Source: Gammaproteobacteria bacterium LSUCC0096 (lineage in GTDB: Bacteria > Pseudomonadota > Gammaproteobacteria > Pseudomonadales > Litorivicinaceae). Taken from it: 64,000 nucleotides of DNA. The stretch is taken from contig VIEA01000001.1 of the NCBI GenBank assembly GCA_008087055.1, positions 971,118-1,035,117 of the forward strand, read 5' to 3'. Position numbers and translations under genes: made by a program. Below the pieces are notes generated by a model. That model did not search any database and was not told the origin of the DNA. It saw only the letters and a list, made by a program, of their open reading frames with translations. Below, piece by piece: positions 25,341-34,358 of this stretch. Position 1 is the first letter of the stretch. Each line of letters starts with the position of its first letter.

Positions 25341-26523
25341 TAAACCACTTCAAGGGTTCAGGATTTTGGACGTTACCAATGTCCTTTCTGGCCCCTTTTG
25401 TGGATATCAACTCGGCCTTCTGGGAGCTGAAATCATTAAGATTGAAGCACCTGATGGCGATCTTGCTCGTCAACTCGGTGCTAATGCGCAATGGAATAAA
25501 GAGCGAATGGGTATCTCTTTTCTCGCGCAAAACGCCGGTAAGCGATCCATTGCACTCAATTTAAAATCGGACGATGGAAAACAGGTATTCAAAGACCTGC
25601 TAAAAACGTCAGACGCCATCATTGAAAACTTCAGGCCAGGCGTAATGGAGCGGCTAGGTCTTGGCTTTGAAATATGCCGAGCGGTTAAGGATCCGATCAT
25701 CTATTGCGCAATCTCGGGTTTCGGCCAACAAGGTCCGCTCAAAGACAATCCAGCATACGATCAAATCATTCAGGGGATGAGTGGTGTCATGGATATCACC
25801 GGCGATGCAAATACACCACCCTATCGTGTTGGCTATCCAATCGCAGATACCATCGGGGGATTGACAGCTGCCTTAGCCGTTTCTGCGGCCCTTCATCAAA
25901 AAACATCACAATACATCGATGTATCCATGCTTGAGAGTGTTTTGACAACCATGGGTTGGGCCGTCTCAAATTTACTGATGAATCACGTAGAGCCAACCCG
26001 GGTCGGCAATGAAAATATGACATCTGCACCAAGTGGCGCATTTCAGACTCAAGACGGACTGATCAACATTGCAGCGAACCAAGATCGTCAATGGGATCTG
26101 TTAACACAGGTGCTCGGCCAATCCAGCCTCAAAAACAATCCAAAATTCCATACGCGCGAGCTCAGAAAAGCGAATCGTTATGAACTCAAAGATGCGCTAG
26201 AGCGCGTTTTAAAAACGCGAACGACAGAAGAATGGTTAGAGCGGTTGAACGAGGCCAATATTCCGGCTGGACCGGTTCTCTCTGTCAAAGGCGCCTTACA
26301 ACTTGAACAAGTTCAAGGACGACAGTTCACACAATCGCTTCAGCAGGGCAACCCAAGTCAGCAAATCGATGTCGTCACAAACGGTTTTCTATGGAACCAA
26401 GAGCGTTTGGTTCCTGAGTCACCTGTCGAAACCTTGGGCGAATCGACTGATTCGATTTTATCGGAATTAGGATACGATGCGGATCTAATCAAAAAGCTCA
26501 AAGAAGAAGGTTCGATTGGATGA
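25312..26523 (+). CDS. CaiB/BaiF family (class III) CoA-transferase, second copy
   Basis: About 403 residues with FRILDVTNVLSGPFCGYQLGLLGAEIIKIE in two conserved blocks, RSIALNLKSDDG and a catalytic Asp in GYPIADTIGGL. The start is GTG at 25312 or GTG at 25333; the latter overlaps the tctA stop more naturally but neither has a good ribosome site. It is not a recent duplicate of the enzyme at 5355-6560. By context it likely makes the CoA ester of the acid imported by TctABC, which the next enzyme cleaves. Confidence 0.88.
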   Translation: MTGPKSKVTNKPLQGFRILDVTNVLSGPFCGYQLGLLGAEIIKIEAPDGDLARQLGANAQWNKERMGISFLAQNAGKRSIALNLKSDDGKQVFKDLLKTSDAIIENFRPGVMERLGLGFEICRAVKDPIIYCAISGFGQQGPLKDNPAYDQIIQGMSGVMDITGDANTPPYRVGYPIADTIGGLTAALAVSAALHQKTSQYIDVSMLESVLTTMGWAVSNLLMNHVEPTRVGNENMTSAPSGAFQTQDGLINIAANQDRQWDLLTQVLGQSSLKNNPKFHTRELRKANRYELKDALERVLKTRTTEEWLERLNEANIPAGPVLSVKGALQLEQVQGRQFTQSLQQGNPSQQIDVVTNGFLWNQERLVPESPVETLGESTDSILSELGYDADLIKKLKEEGSIG

Positions 26524-27311
26524 GTGACGTCACGGATTGGTGGAAGACTAAGATTATTCGCATGGAACCGGGTGAAATCGAATTTCGAGGTCAGCCGATT
26601 CAAGACCTAATCCAGACTCAGACTTTTACTCAAATGATTTGGTTGATGGTCATGGGGCAAACCCCATCGCCTGCACAAACGAGGTTACTTGACGCAGCAC
26701 TCGTCGCATCAGTCGATCATGGGCCGCAAGCACCATCAATCGCTGCAAGTCGAATGGCGATCACCTGTGGAGTCGGAATTAACAACGCCATTGCATCGGG
26801 TGTCAACATGCTCGGCGATGTCCACGGGGGTGCGGGAGAGCAAGCTCTCGAGCTCTATCAGCAAATTCTCACCACAATGATCCATCATCAATCGATCCAA
26901 GACGCGACTGACGATGTATTAGCCGACCGAACCGGTACTGGGGAAAAATTCATACCTGGCTTCGGTCACAGATTCCACAAGCCCGAAGATCCCAGGGCGC
27001 AGCCACTCATGGCGATATTACGACAATGCGCCGATGAAGACCCATCGATCGACAAACGGTTTGCCGATATCGCTGAAGCCGTTCAAGATGCAATCGAGAG
27101 GATAAAGGGTACGCGAATCGCTATGAATATTGACGGCGCAACGGCAGCAATCTACGGGGCGCTTGGTGTTCCGCCTACCCTGGCACGCGGTCTTTTCTGC
27201 CTTTCCCGAAGTGTGGGCCTTACCGCACACGCCTACGAGCAATCTCTCAACTGTGAAAGAAATAAGGGCCCAACACCGCCTAGCTATAGGTGGACCTATG
27301 ATCAAACTTAG
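26520..27311 (+). CDS. Citryl-CoA lyase-like enzyme (citrate synthase superfamily)
   Basis: 263 residues, far shorter than citrate synthase (about 430). All three catalytic positions are visible: His in LGDVHGGAGEQALEL, His in GFGHRFHKPEDPR and Asp in MNIDGATAAIYGALG. Short members of this superfamily cleave citryl-CoA to acetyl-CoA and oxaloacetate. The gene overlaps the CoA-transferase (ATGA), so acid import, CoA transfer and cleavage form one path. The actual substrate could be citrate or a citrate analogue. Confidence 0.82.
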   Translation: MSDVTDWWKTKIIRMEPGEIEFRGQPIQDLIQTQTFTQMIWLMVMGQTPSPAQTRLLDAALVASVDHGPQAPSIAASRMAITCGVGINNAIASGVNMLGDVHGGAGEQALELYQQILTTMIHHQSIQDATDDVLADRTGTGEKFIPGFGHRFHKPEDPRAQPLMAILRQCADEDPSIDKRFADIAEAVQDAIERIKGTRIAMNIDGATAAIYGALGVPPTLARGLFCLSRSVGLTAHAYEQSLNCERNKGPTPPSYRWTYDQT

Positions 27312-27331
27312 CACAGTCTCCAGGAACCATT

Positions 27332-27532
27332 ATGTCTGACCCTTTCGGTCTACTCTATGCCATTGTTGTTTGCGCGCTTGGCGGCTTCATCGGGCAATAT
27401 GTGTTTCAGTTTTTTCGCCCCAAGATTGGGATTATTTTTGGTGGTGGAGTGGCAATGTTGATCGCTTTTTTTGCCATGGTGATGATCGCAGGACTGACTC
27501 AAATCGCCTTCAATTATCCGCCCATCAATTAA
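27332..27532 (+). CDS. 66-residue two-span membrane protein
   Basis: MSDPFGLLYAIVVCALGGFI begins a first hydrophobic segment; a short FFRPKIG loop follows, then a second segment to residue about 58. It starts 20 bases after the citryl-CoA lyase gene and may be the last gene of that operon. No family recognised. Confidence 0.55.
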   Translation: MSDPFGLLYAIVVCALGGFIGQYVFQFFRPKIGIIFGGGVAMLIAFFAMVMIAGLTQIAFNYPPIN

Positions 27533-27604
27533 TTTGTTGCATCGCACATAATTAGACCTTAGTATAGTTACCTATCGTAACAATCTCTCAAAAGGAGTTT
27601 CACC

Positions 27605-27835
27605 ATGTCTAGTGCACAAGCCACAAGCTTTTTTTTGTTTCACACAACCTGCAACGTCTGCATCACCATTCGCAATAAAGTTGCTCAAATCGCAAAAATG
27701 ACGTACGACGGAATCATTCTGTCCCGTCAGCTCAATGCGAACTTTCGAGTTGCTCAACAGCTTGCTGGAAGTGGAGATTTCAAAGGGATGTCTGTTGCTG
27801 AAGTTGCTAACTTCATCAATCAAAAAACACTTTAA
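27605..27835 (+). CDS. 76-residue hypothetical protein
   Basis: AAAGGAG lies 8 bases before the ATG. The sequence (FFLFHTTCNVCITIRNKVAQ, FRVAQQLAGSG, MSVAEVANFINQK) has a CxxC pair (residues 16-19) and a short helical C-terminus. It ends in a perfect hairpin. No family recognised; likely a small cytoplasmic protein. Confidence 0.55.
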   Translation: MSSAQATSFFLFHTTCNVCITIRNKVAQIAKMTYDGIILSRQLNANFRVAQQLAGSGDFKGMSVAEVANFINQKTL

Positions 27836-27843
27836 TTATTCTT

Positions 27844-27865
27844 CTGGGCAGCTTTGGCTGCCCAG
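27844..27865 (+). terminator. Hairpin after the 76-residue gene
   Basis: CTGGGCAGC-TTTG-GCTGCCCAG: a perfect 9-base stem 8 bases after the stop. The downstream sequence (CTGTCTTCT) is only weakly T-rich, so termination is probable but not certain. Confidence 0.6.
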
Positions 27866-27926
27866 CTGTCTTCTAACATCTCCCAATCAAGCCTTTTATT
27901 ATCGACCCTCTAACACCGATAACAAA

Positions 27927-27944
27927 GACGCTTACTAGGGCGTC
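27927..27944 (-). terminator. Weak terminator-like hairpin for the DUF6435 gene
   Basis: Minus strand GACGC-8-GCGTC followed by TTTGTT, about 90 bases after the stop of the gene at 28032. A short stem, so low confidence. Confidence 0.35.
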
Positions 27945-28031
27945 ACCTGACAATCAGTGGTCAAAATGTGCAGTGGTAAAAGTGTGGATTGCACAAAAAC
28001 CCGATAAGCGCTCGAAACTGGAATCGACAGA

Positions 28032-28205
28032 TCAGTCAACAGAAGAGAGTCGATCAAGCTCACTCTTTTTCGCTTCTGCGAGTTCCGTTAGCTCTGAGTA
28101 CTTCCGGATATCACCACTTCTTTGAGCCTGCATCGCTTGCTCCAAAAGTGCTTTATATTCCTTATCCAGTTTCTTCTTTGGATCGCCTTTAAATAAACCA
28201 AACAT
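28032..28205 (-). CDS. DUF6435 family small protein
   Basis: 57 residues starting MFGLFKGDPKKKLDKEYKAL, the hallmark N-terminus of this small family (also called Lacal_2735-like), followed by a charged helix (QAQRSGDIRKYSELTELAEAK in part). AGGAG lies upstream of this ATG; the longer reading to 28247 adds a non-conserved tail and is rejected. Function unknown. Confidence 0.72.
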   Translation of the reverse strand: MFGLFKGDPKKKLDKEYKALLEQAMQAQRSGDIRKYSELTELAEAKKSELDRLSSVD

Positions 28206-28281
28206 GTCGATAGCTCCTGTAGCTCTGGATCTAATGATTGGCATCAATCGAATGTTTTAAACCCAGACGAATGAAATTTAA

Positions 28282-29478
28282 CTAGACCGCGCTTCCCGCT
28301 GCATAACCTGAAGACCAAGCCCACTGGAAGTTATAGCCGCCCAAATGCCCTGTGACGTCCACCACTTCTCCAATAAAGTAAAGTCCAGGATGATCCAAAC
28401 ACTCCATGGTTTTTGACGACAGGTGGCGTGTATCGATACCACGTAATGTGACCTCTGCGGTTCGATAGCCCTCTGTTCCGGAAGGCTTCAGTGTCCAAGC
28501 TTGCAAGTTTGATCCCAGCGCTCGAATGACAGAATCGGGGATCTCAGCCAATGGTGTTCTTGCATAAGTCGGCCAAAGTAAGCCCTCGAGCTCGACAATT
28601 AAGGTCTTCGGTAAGACTTGATTCAAAACCGACTTAAGCAATGACTTTCCCAGGGAAGCTTTTGCACGCAGTAAGTAGTCGATTGCATCTTCATCCGGCA
28701 ACAAATTGATCTCTATCGACTCTCCCGGACTCCAATAACTCGAGATTTGAAGGGCAACAGGCCCTGAAAGGCCGCGATGCGTGAATAAAAGTCCCTCGCG
28801 AAACGACTGACCACCACTACTCATGATCACATCGACAGAAAGCCCAGAGAGGTTTTCACAAACAGGCTTCATGAAGTCACTGAAGGTAAATGGAACCAAT
28901 GCAGGCGTTCGATCGAGTACGGTGAGACCAAATTGCTCCGCAAGTTCATAGCCAAAGCCTGATGAACCGAGCGTCGGTATCGAGAGCCCACCTGTTGCAA
29001 CCACGACACGGTCCGCCCTTACCTCACCGATATTGGAATGAAGCACGAAGCCATGCTCAGTCTTCTCCAAAGTGTCAATCTGACAATGAGTCTTCACTGA
29101 TACGCCAGCATCAGCGCACTCATCCAAAAGCATTTTTAAGATGAGCTTTGATGACTCATCACAAAACAACTGCCCCAATGTTTTTTCGTGATACGCAATG
29201 CCGTGTTTTTCGACAAGGGAAATAAAATCCCATTGGGTATAGGAGCTCAACGCAGACTTTACAAAATGTGGATTCGACGAAATGTAGTTTTCAGGCTCAA
29301 TATGAAGGTTTGTGAAGTTACAACGCCCACCACCTGACATCAGAATCTTCTTACCGACTTTGTTACTGCTGTCGAGCACCATTACACGACGCCCCCGCTG
29401 GCCGGCTGTCAACGCGCAAAAAAGACCTGCTGCGCCTCCGCCAATCACCACAACATCAACATGTAATTTTTTTGCCAA
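28282..29478 (-). CDS. yhiN: NAD(P)/FAD-dependent oxidoreductase, YhiN/HI0933 family
   Basis: About 398 residues. It has DVVVIGGGAAGLFCALTAGQ (FAD-binding), KKILMSGGGRCNFTNL, ATGGLSIPTLGSSGFGY and the C-terminal GEVVDVTGHLGGYNFQWAW, all diagnostic for the BaiN/YhiN flavoproteins. There is no in-frame ATG ahead of the conserved start; the TTG at 29478 (GAGAG about 10 bases upstream) gives the usual length of about 400. Another TTG at 29592 would add 38 residues with no conservation. Physiological substrate unknown. Confidence 0.88.
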   Translation of the reverse strand: MAKKLHVDVVVIGGGAAGLFCALTAGQRGRRVMVLDSSNKVGKKILMSGGGRCNFTNLHIEPENYISSNPHFVKSALSSYTQWDFISLVEKHGIAYHEKTLGQLFCDESSKLILKMLLDECADAGVSVKTHCQIDTLEKTEHGFVLHSNIGEVRADRVVVATGGLSIPTLGSSGFGYELAEQFGLTVLDRTPALVPFTFSDFMKPVCENLSGLSVDVIMSSGGQSFREGLLFTHRGLSGPVALQISSYWSPGESIEINLLPDEDAIDYLLRAKASLGKSLLKSVLNQVLPKTLIVELEGLLWPTYARTPLAEIPDSVIRALGSNLQAWTLKPSGTEGYRTAEVTLRGIDTRHLSSKTMECLDHPGLYFIGEVVDVTGHLGGYNFQWAWSSGYAAGSAV

Positions 29479-29680
29479 ACCGGATTCATCTCTCGATAAA
29501 AGAAGGTTGATACGATAACAGAGCAGACTATCAGGACATATTGCAGCAAATATCCCGATACAGGATTGAGCCAGGAGCTTGTAACGGCTCAATCAATGCA
29601 TACTGAATTTGTACCAAGGAAATATAGTGCAGACTATTGCTCGAGGACAGCTTAACCATCCGAAACCCTTTCAAACCGGG

Positions 29681-30346
29681 CTATTTAAATACGGGAGGAT
29701 TCGCTAATTGATATCCAAATCCCGTCTTATTTGAAATGACCGACGAACTTGTGACCTCACTTAATTTTTTACGAAGTCTCGAGATTGCGACTTCAAGATT
29801 CGCAATACCTCGCTCATCAAAAGAAATACCGACCACGTCCATCAGCGCGTGATATTCCACACCGGCTTCGCCAGCAAGCGCCATCAGTCGCATCATCTGC
29901 ACTTCACGATCAGTCAAACGAATCTGAGCACTATCAATCCGGAGCATTTTATTTTCGATCACGCCGCTCTGGGTGTGATTCATAGATAAACGCGTCAAAC
30001 GTCGAGCGATAGCCAGTAACTCTTCAGGCTCAAATGGTTTCGCGAGGAACGTCACCCCTCCGGCATGGGTGGCAGCAATTCGGTTCTCCACATGTGCAAA
30101 CGCACTCAAAAACATAATGGGAATCGAAGGCAAGTGACGTGAGATAGATTCAGCGATCTCAATCCCAGACTCGCCAGGTAGCTGAATATCAAGAATCAAT
30201 AAATCAGGAATTGCACCAGCGAGTAACTCTCGAAGCTCGTCACCATCAAATGCTCGAGTGACCTGAAACCCGCCATCAATAATTAACAAATCACTGATCG
30301 CCTCGCCGAGTGCCAAGTCGTCTTCACAGAGATAAATGGTCTTCAT
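29681..30346 (-). CDS. OmpR-type response regulator of the giant-protein operon
   Basis: 221 residues: receiver domain (LCEDDLALGEAI, Asp53 in ILDIQLPGESG, LAKPFEPEEL) and a C-terminal winged helix (RLTDREVQMMRLMA, ISRLRRKLSEV, SNKTGFGYQL). The ATG overlaps the kinase stop (ATGA). It is the last gene of the seven-gene run that begins with the giant surface protein and is the obvious candidate to control it. Confidence 0.9.
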   Translation of the reverse strand: MKTIYLCEDDLALGEAISDLLIIDGGFQVTRAFDGDELRELLAGAIPDLLILDIQLPGESGIEIAESISRHLPSIPIMFLSAFAHVENRIAATHAGGVTFLAKPFEPEELLAIARRLTRLSMNHTQSGVIENKMLRIDSAQIRLTDREVQMMRLMALAGEAGVEYHALMDVVGISFDERGIANLEVAISRLRKKLSEVTSSSVISNKTGFGYQLANPPVFK

Positions 30347-32220
30347 CGATATGCAGTCCGGAAAACAACTTCAATCACAAACTGATCATCAATCATTTTA
30401 CATTTGATTTGATAGCCATTTGCGCGACAAATCTTTTTCAAAATCCACAATCCAAGACCTGTGCCGCGGATGCCTGTGACACGATCCGAGCGCCAATATT
30501 TCTCAAACACATCCGCTGGGTCGGAAATCGGGTAGAGGGTGTGATTTCTGATTCTTAATCCCAAGTATCCTCTTACATCGAAAATGCTTAAGAAGATCCG
30601 AGTATTCGGTGTTCGGTATTTATTGGCGTTTTCAAGGAGGTTACGAATAATTGTCGTAACGACCACCGGATCACTTTGCATCAATGTTTGACCGCGCCAA
30701 CGAAACACCACCTCAGCTGGATTCTCAGTCGTCTGAGATAAGCGATTGATTTCAGCTAAGACAAGGTTTTGCAAATCAACTTCTCGCTCGGTGGTGGAAC
30801 CTGTCACCATCATCTCGAGCATTCGAGTCTGATCCACCACGTGGTCAATATGATTAATTTGAGCACCCACCGCATCGCTCTGTGCAATTTTCCGCGTCAT
30901 CAACTTGAGAGTCGTTAAAGGCGTTTTGATTTCGTGCGTTAGCATTGAAACAAACGATCGCTGATCTTGAAGTTGATCCTCGAGCAGCATTTTCGCTTGT
31001 TTTAATGTTCGGTTCCGAATTTGGGAACGGACATAAAAGCGGCGTTCCAACGATGACCGTGTCAACATTAAGAACATCAGGACAATCATGGTCAATAATG
31101 CATGGAAATAGGTCAGTGATAATTGATTACCAACCCCAAGCCCCGAAACAGCTGTTACCGAGACAATCACAAATAAGCCAGCATAAAAGACCCGGATGCG
31201 TCGCCAAAAAATCCCCACAATTCGGTTGCGAGGCTTCACGATCAAGACCCCAATGAACATGATGAGCGGAATAATGCTGATCATGATGATATTGGTCTGG
31301 AGCGCTTGACGCTGAAACCCAAAGATATATGCGGCGATTAATACAATCGCAGCGAAAGACACGGCTCGTAAAATCAACGATAACAACTTTGATCGTGTTC
31401 CATACTCAATGATCCGAGCATGCGTATAGGCCCCAAGTCCTGTCGCAGACAATGCACCCAGGCTCACAAAATAATCAGATAGTTGATTGGTTTCCGGGTA
31501 ATAGACCCGAACAAGATTGGATAGGCCCAAAAGCAGGATAGACCACGCTGACAGATAGCAACCAACAGCAACTAATATCCCATCACGACTAAAGAGACCA
31601 AAACTCAGACTGGCTAGTGCCCCGAAAAATAGTAATGCGAGCACGAAATATTGAATGCCAGCACCGTGGAATGTTGCGCGAATCAGCTCTGATTGATTGA
31701 GGACATTCACATGGGCTCTGAGATTGCCCGTCCCTGAAAGCATGAGTGTTGAACGACTGGCATTTGAGGGCACTTCAAAGACATAGCTTCCGAAATCAAA
31801 ATCCCAACGTTTAGTTGGTGAATGTGCGACCCGGTCACCCTTCCACTCGACTTTAATCTGGTTATTCCAGGCATCAAAGTGCTTCACTTGGATATAGTCG
31901 GTATAGCTTGGGCCAACAGACAAATAGCGTTGACGGCGAAGAAAGTCAGTATTTGCGTAGATAATATCGAACTCAAGTGAGTCTTTGGTGAAACCGAGAT
32001 TTGCGAATTGGGATTGCCCGATGACCACTTTTTCACCGTTTTGTGAGTAACTCGTAGCCGTGATCGCAGCGATTTCTTGAGAGCGGTCGAATTGATTCGA
32101 TGCGCCGAGCATCAACGCCAAAAACAAAACAACACAAATAAGCGATAGCAGTGAAAATCGATCCCGATACAAATACTCAAGGTTTTCGATTGCACTAGTA
32201 TCGATATAGCGGGCACTCAA
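30343..32220 (-). CDS. 7TMR-DISM histidine kinase
   Basis: 625 residues, TTG start overlapping the stop of the M50 gene. One N-terminal membrane helix (22-40), a periplasmic beta-sandwich sensor domain (about 45-180, 7TMR-DISM extracellular type 2 style), seven membrane helices (about 188-390), a coiled linker, HisKA with MLTHEIKTPLTT (His429) and an ATPase domain with NLLENANKY (528-535) and GTGLGLWIL (586-594). DISM domains often bind carbohydrates or other small ligands. It pairs with the response regulator by overlap and probably couples an outside signal, or secretion status, to giant-protein expression. Confidence 0.9.
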   Translation of the reverse strand: MSARYIDTSAIENLEYLYRDRFSLLSLICVVLFLALMLGASNQFDRSQEIAAITATSYSQNGEKVVIGQSQFANLGFTKDSLEFDIIYANTDFLRRQRYLSVGPSYTDYIQVKHFDAWNNQIKVEWKGDRVAHSPTKRWDFDFGSYVFEVPSNASRSTLMLSGTGNLRAHVNVLNQSELIRATFHGAGIQYFVLALLFFGALASLSFGLFSRDGILVAVGCYLSAWSILLLGLSNLVRVYYPETNQLSDYFVSLGALSATGLGAYTHARIIEYGTRSKLLSLILRAVSFAAIVLIAAYIFGFQRQALQTNIIMISIIPLIMFIGVLIVKPRNRIVGIFWRRIRVFYAGLFVIVSVTAVSGLGVGNQLSLTYFHALLTMIVLMFLMLTRSSLERRFYVRSQIRNRTLKQAKMLLEDQLQDQRSFVSMLTHEIKTPLTTLKLMTRKIAQSDAVGAQINHIDHVVDQTRMLEMMVTGSTTEREVDLQNLVLAEINRLSQTTENPAEVVFRWRGQTLMQSDPVVVTTIIRNLLENANKYRTPNTRIFLSIFDVRGYLGLRIRNHTLYPISDPADVFEKYWRSDRVTGIRGTGLGLWILKKICRANGYQIKCKMIDDQFVIEVVFRTAYR

Positions 32221-34358
32221 AACTGAAGTTCCTTAATTGATATCGAGTACATCACCCTCCACCACTTTTGCGCGAACGAGATCTGATCTTGTTCAGCAAT
32301 AACCATTGCTGATTCACGTATCACAGATTGTTCTGAATTGGTGTTGAGTAACTCAAACGTGACCCGATGATGCGGTGCGAATAGCTTTGGTTGCTCAGAA
32401 TTCGCAGAAGGCGCCGACTGATTCATATCGATCAATTCACCACCCCAAGATGATAATAACTCGGGATATTCAACAGTCTGTGCGGCTACGTTATCGACTG
32501 TCGCAACGCGAAGTGGCTGCGAACCGAGAGCACCTACCCCTCTGATCAGAGTCGCTGAGTCACCAGGACTTAGCGCGTCTCTATATTCAGTTGGGAGGTA
32601 GCCAATAACGAGACTCTTCTGCAATGGAACGATTTCGAAGAGTAATGCACCCTTTTCGATAATCTGACCGAGATGGGGCGTCGCATTGCCTCGGATCTGA
32701 CCACTTGTCTTGGCTCGAATCTCAAGATTAGCCAGTCGTTTATCGATGGAGTCGAAGGTCTCTTGATAGCGAGCAATTTGACGCATGAGGACAAGCTGCC
32801 CCTCTTGGCCAGAACTCGCTACCGATGCATCCTTGAGTTCATCAGCATATCGCTCCAAAAGAATTTGGGTACGTTGCCGCTCGAAAAGAAGTTGCTGATC
32901 CCTCAATCGAGCGATTAACTGGCCTTTCTCAATCCATTCGCCTTCACGAACAAACAGCTCGTTAAGTTCAGCAGATTCAGGGGCAAATACTGGCTGATAG
33001 TCCGCATCAGTTAATACCACAGGAATATGGACTCGATTGACTTGCGGCACGAACACAGCGCCAATTAAAGCGACCGCTATCAACAACGAAAGACCACTTG
33101 TCGACGTCCAGCGCATCCCTAGCGCATTTTTCACAACATAAATGGCTTCGCGCGCGATAGGCAGCAGGATGAAGTATAGGATCTCGATTACAAAAAGAAT
33201 GATTCCCAGTACTTTAAACACCAGTTGATAAACCAAAACGGCGATACCCAAAAACAGGAAGAAGCGATAGATCCACGTCCCAAATGCATACAGCGTAAGC
33301 GTTCTTCTAAGAGTTGGTTCAAATTGCTCGGGTGGGGATTCCTGGAATCCAAAGAGAAAGCGCCTCAGTCTCCACTTTGCCATCGCAAACGATCTGGTTT
33401 GTAGATTTTCAACACCGACCAGATCGGACATCGCAAAATAGCCATCAAATCTTAGAAACGGCGAAATGTTGACAATGACCGATGCAATCAGCGATGTCGT
33501 TGCAAAAACAAAAGCAACCGATCTAACGAGGTCAGAATCTGATACCGCCCAAATGCCGCACGCAACTAATCCGATATGGAACTCTGTCGCTATGCCTGCG
33601 ATTGCAATTTTAAAACGTTGATAACGATCAGTAAGACGCCATGCATCGGTCACGTCGGTATATAACACTGGGAACAACACTAAGAATGCTATCCCCATCG
33701 ACGAAACACGCGCGCCATAGCGGGTTGCCGCATAGGCGTGCCCGAGTTCATGCAGTGATTTCACGACAGCCAAACAGACTGCATATAAAGCAGCGCCCTC
33801 CCAACTCAGTAACAAACTAAAGGTTGACCAAAACTGATCGAATTGCGTCACGATTGAGCCAACACCGAACAGTCCGAATAACCAAATGCCCCATACAACC
33901 AACGGCAACATCATGAGTTTTGGGACCCAGGCTGTGTTGCGAAGGAATTGTTGTGGACGCATCAAGGGGATGCGGAAGAACAAATAATTGTGAATCAATC
34001 GAGAAATCCAAGATTTTTGCTTGGATTGATGTTGTTTTAAGAGGTATTGAGAGGCGACCTCAGAATCTAACTGGATCAGATTTTGACTCGCTAGAAACGA
34101 AACCAACTCCCTCAACTCAGTATCTGTTACATCGCTCAGATCACCATCCAATCCATCACGAAACTCATCCGCATTTGCACCAGGAACCCATACACCTAAT
34201 AAATGGACAATCCGCGACGAGATTTTGAAATAACGATGCTGCAATCCGTCATAAATCATCCAGCTTCGTTCAAACGTGATTGGATCTTGATCACCTTCAA
34301 TGAGCTGCAGATCCTCTCTAAGTCTTGGAAGAATTAACTGCTCTTGAGACGGGTTCAT
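32217..34358 (-). CDS. PqqD-like / M50 site-2 protease / HlyD adaptor fusion
   Basis: 713 residues. Residues 1-100 resemble a PqqD-type winged domain (LREDLQLIEG, RYFKISSRIVHLL). Residues about 145-440 are multi-spanning membrane with both M50 motifs: HELGH at 203-207 and NISPFLRFDG at 297-306 (NxxPxxxxDG), so the zinc site looks intact. Residues about 445-713 form a periplasmic biotinyl-lipoyl/coiled-coil adaptor of the HlyD type (LFVREGEWIEKGQLIARL, a long helical hairpin, EIVPLQKSLVIGYLP). It is directly adjacent to the GAF-HlyD gene (TAA then ATG). It may process or thread the giant protein across the inner membrane; no ATPase is found in the operon. Confidence 0.88.
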   Translation of the reverse strand: MNPSQEQLILPRLREDLQLIEGDQDPITFERSWMIYDGLQHRYFKISSRIVHLLGVWVPGANADEFRDGLDGDLSDVTDTELRELVSFLASQNLIQLDSEVASQYLLKQHQSKQKSWISRLIHNYLFFRIPLMRPQQFLRNTAWVPKLMMLPLVVWGIWLFGLFGVGSIVTQFDQFWSTFSLLLSWEGAALYAVCLAVVKSLHELGHAYAATRYGARVSSMGIAFLVLFPVLYTDVTDAWRLTDRYQRFKIAIAGIATEFHIGLVACGIWAVSDSDLVRSVAFVFATTSLIASVIVNISPFLRFDGYFAMSDLVGVENLQTRSFAMAKWRLRRFLFGFQESPPEQFEPTLRRTLTLYAFGTWIYRFFLFLGIAVLVYQLVFKVLGIILFVIEILYFILLPIAREAIYVVKNALGMRWTSTSGLSLLIAVALIGAVFVPQVNRVHIPVVLTDADYQPVFAPESAELNELFVREGEWIEKGQLIARLRDQQLLFERQRTQILLERYADELKDASVASSGQEGQLVLMRQIARYQETFDSIDKRLANLEIRAKTSGQIRGNATPHLGQIIEKGALLFEIVPLQKSLVIGYLPTEYRDALSPGDSATLIRGVGALGSQPLRVATVDNVAAQTVEYPELLSSWGGELIDMNQSAPSANSEQPKLFAPHHRVTFELLNTNSEQSVIRESAMVIAEQDQISFAQKWWRVMYSISIKELQF

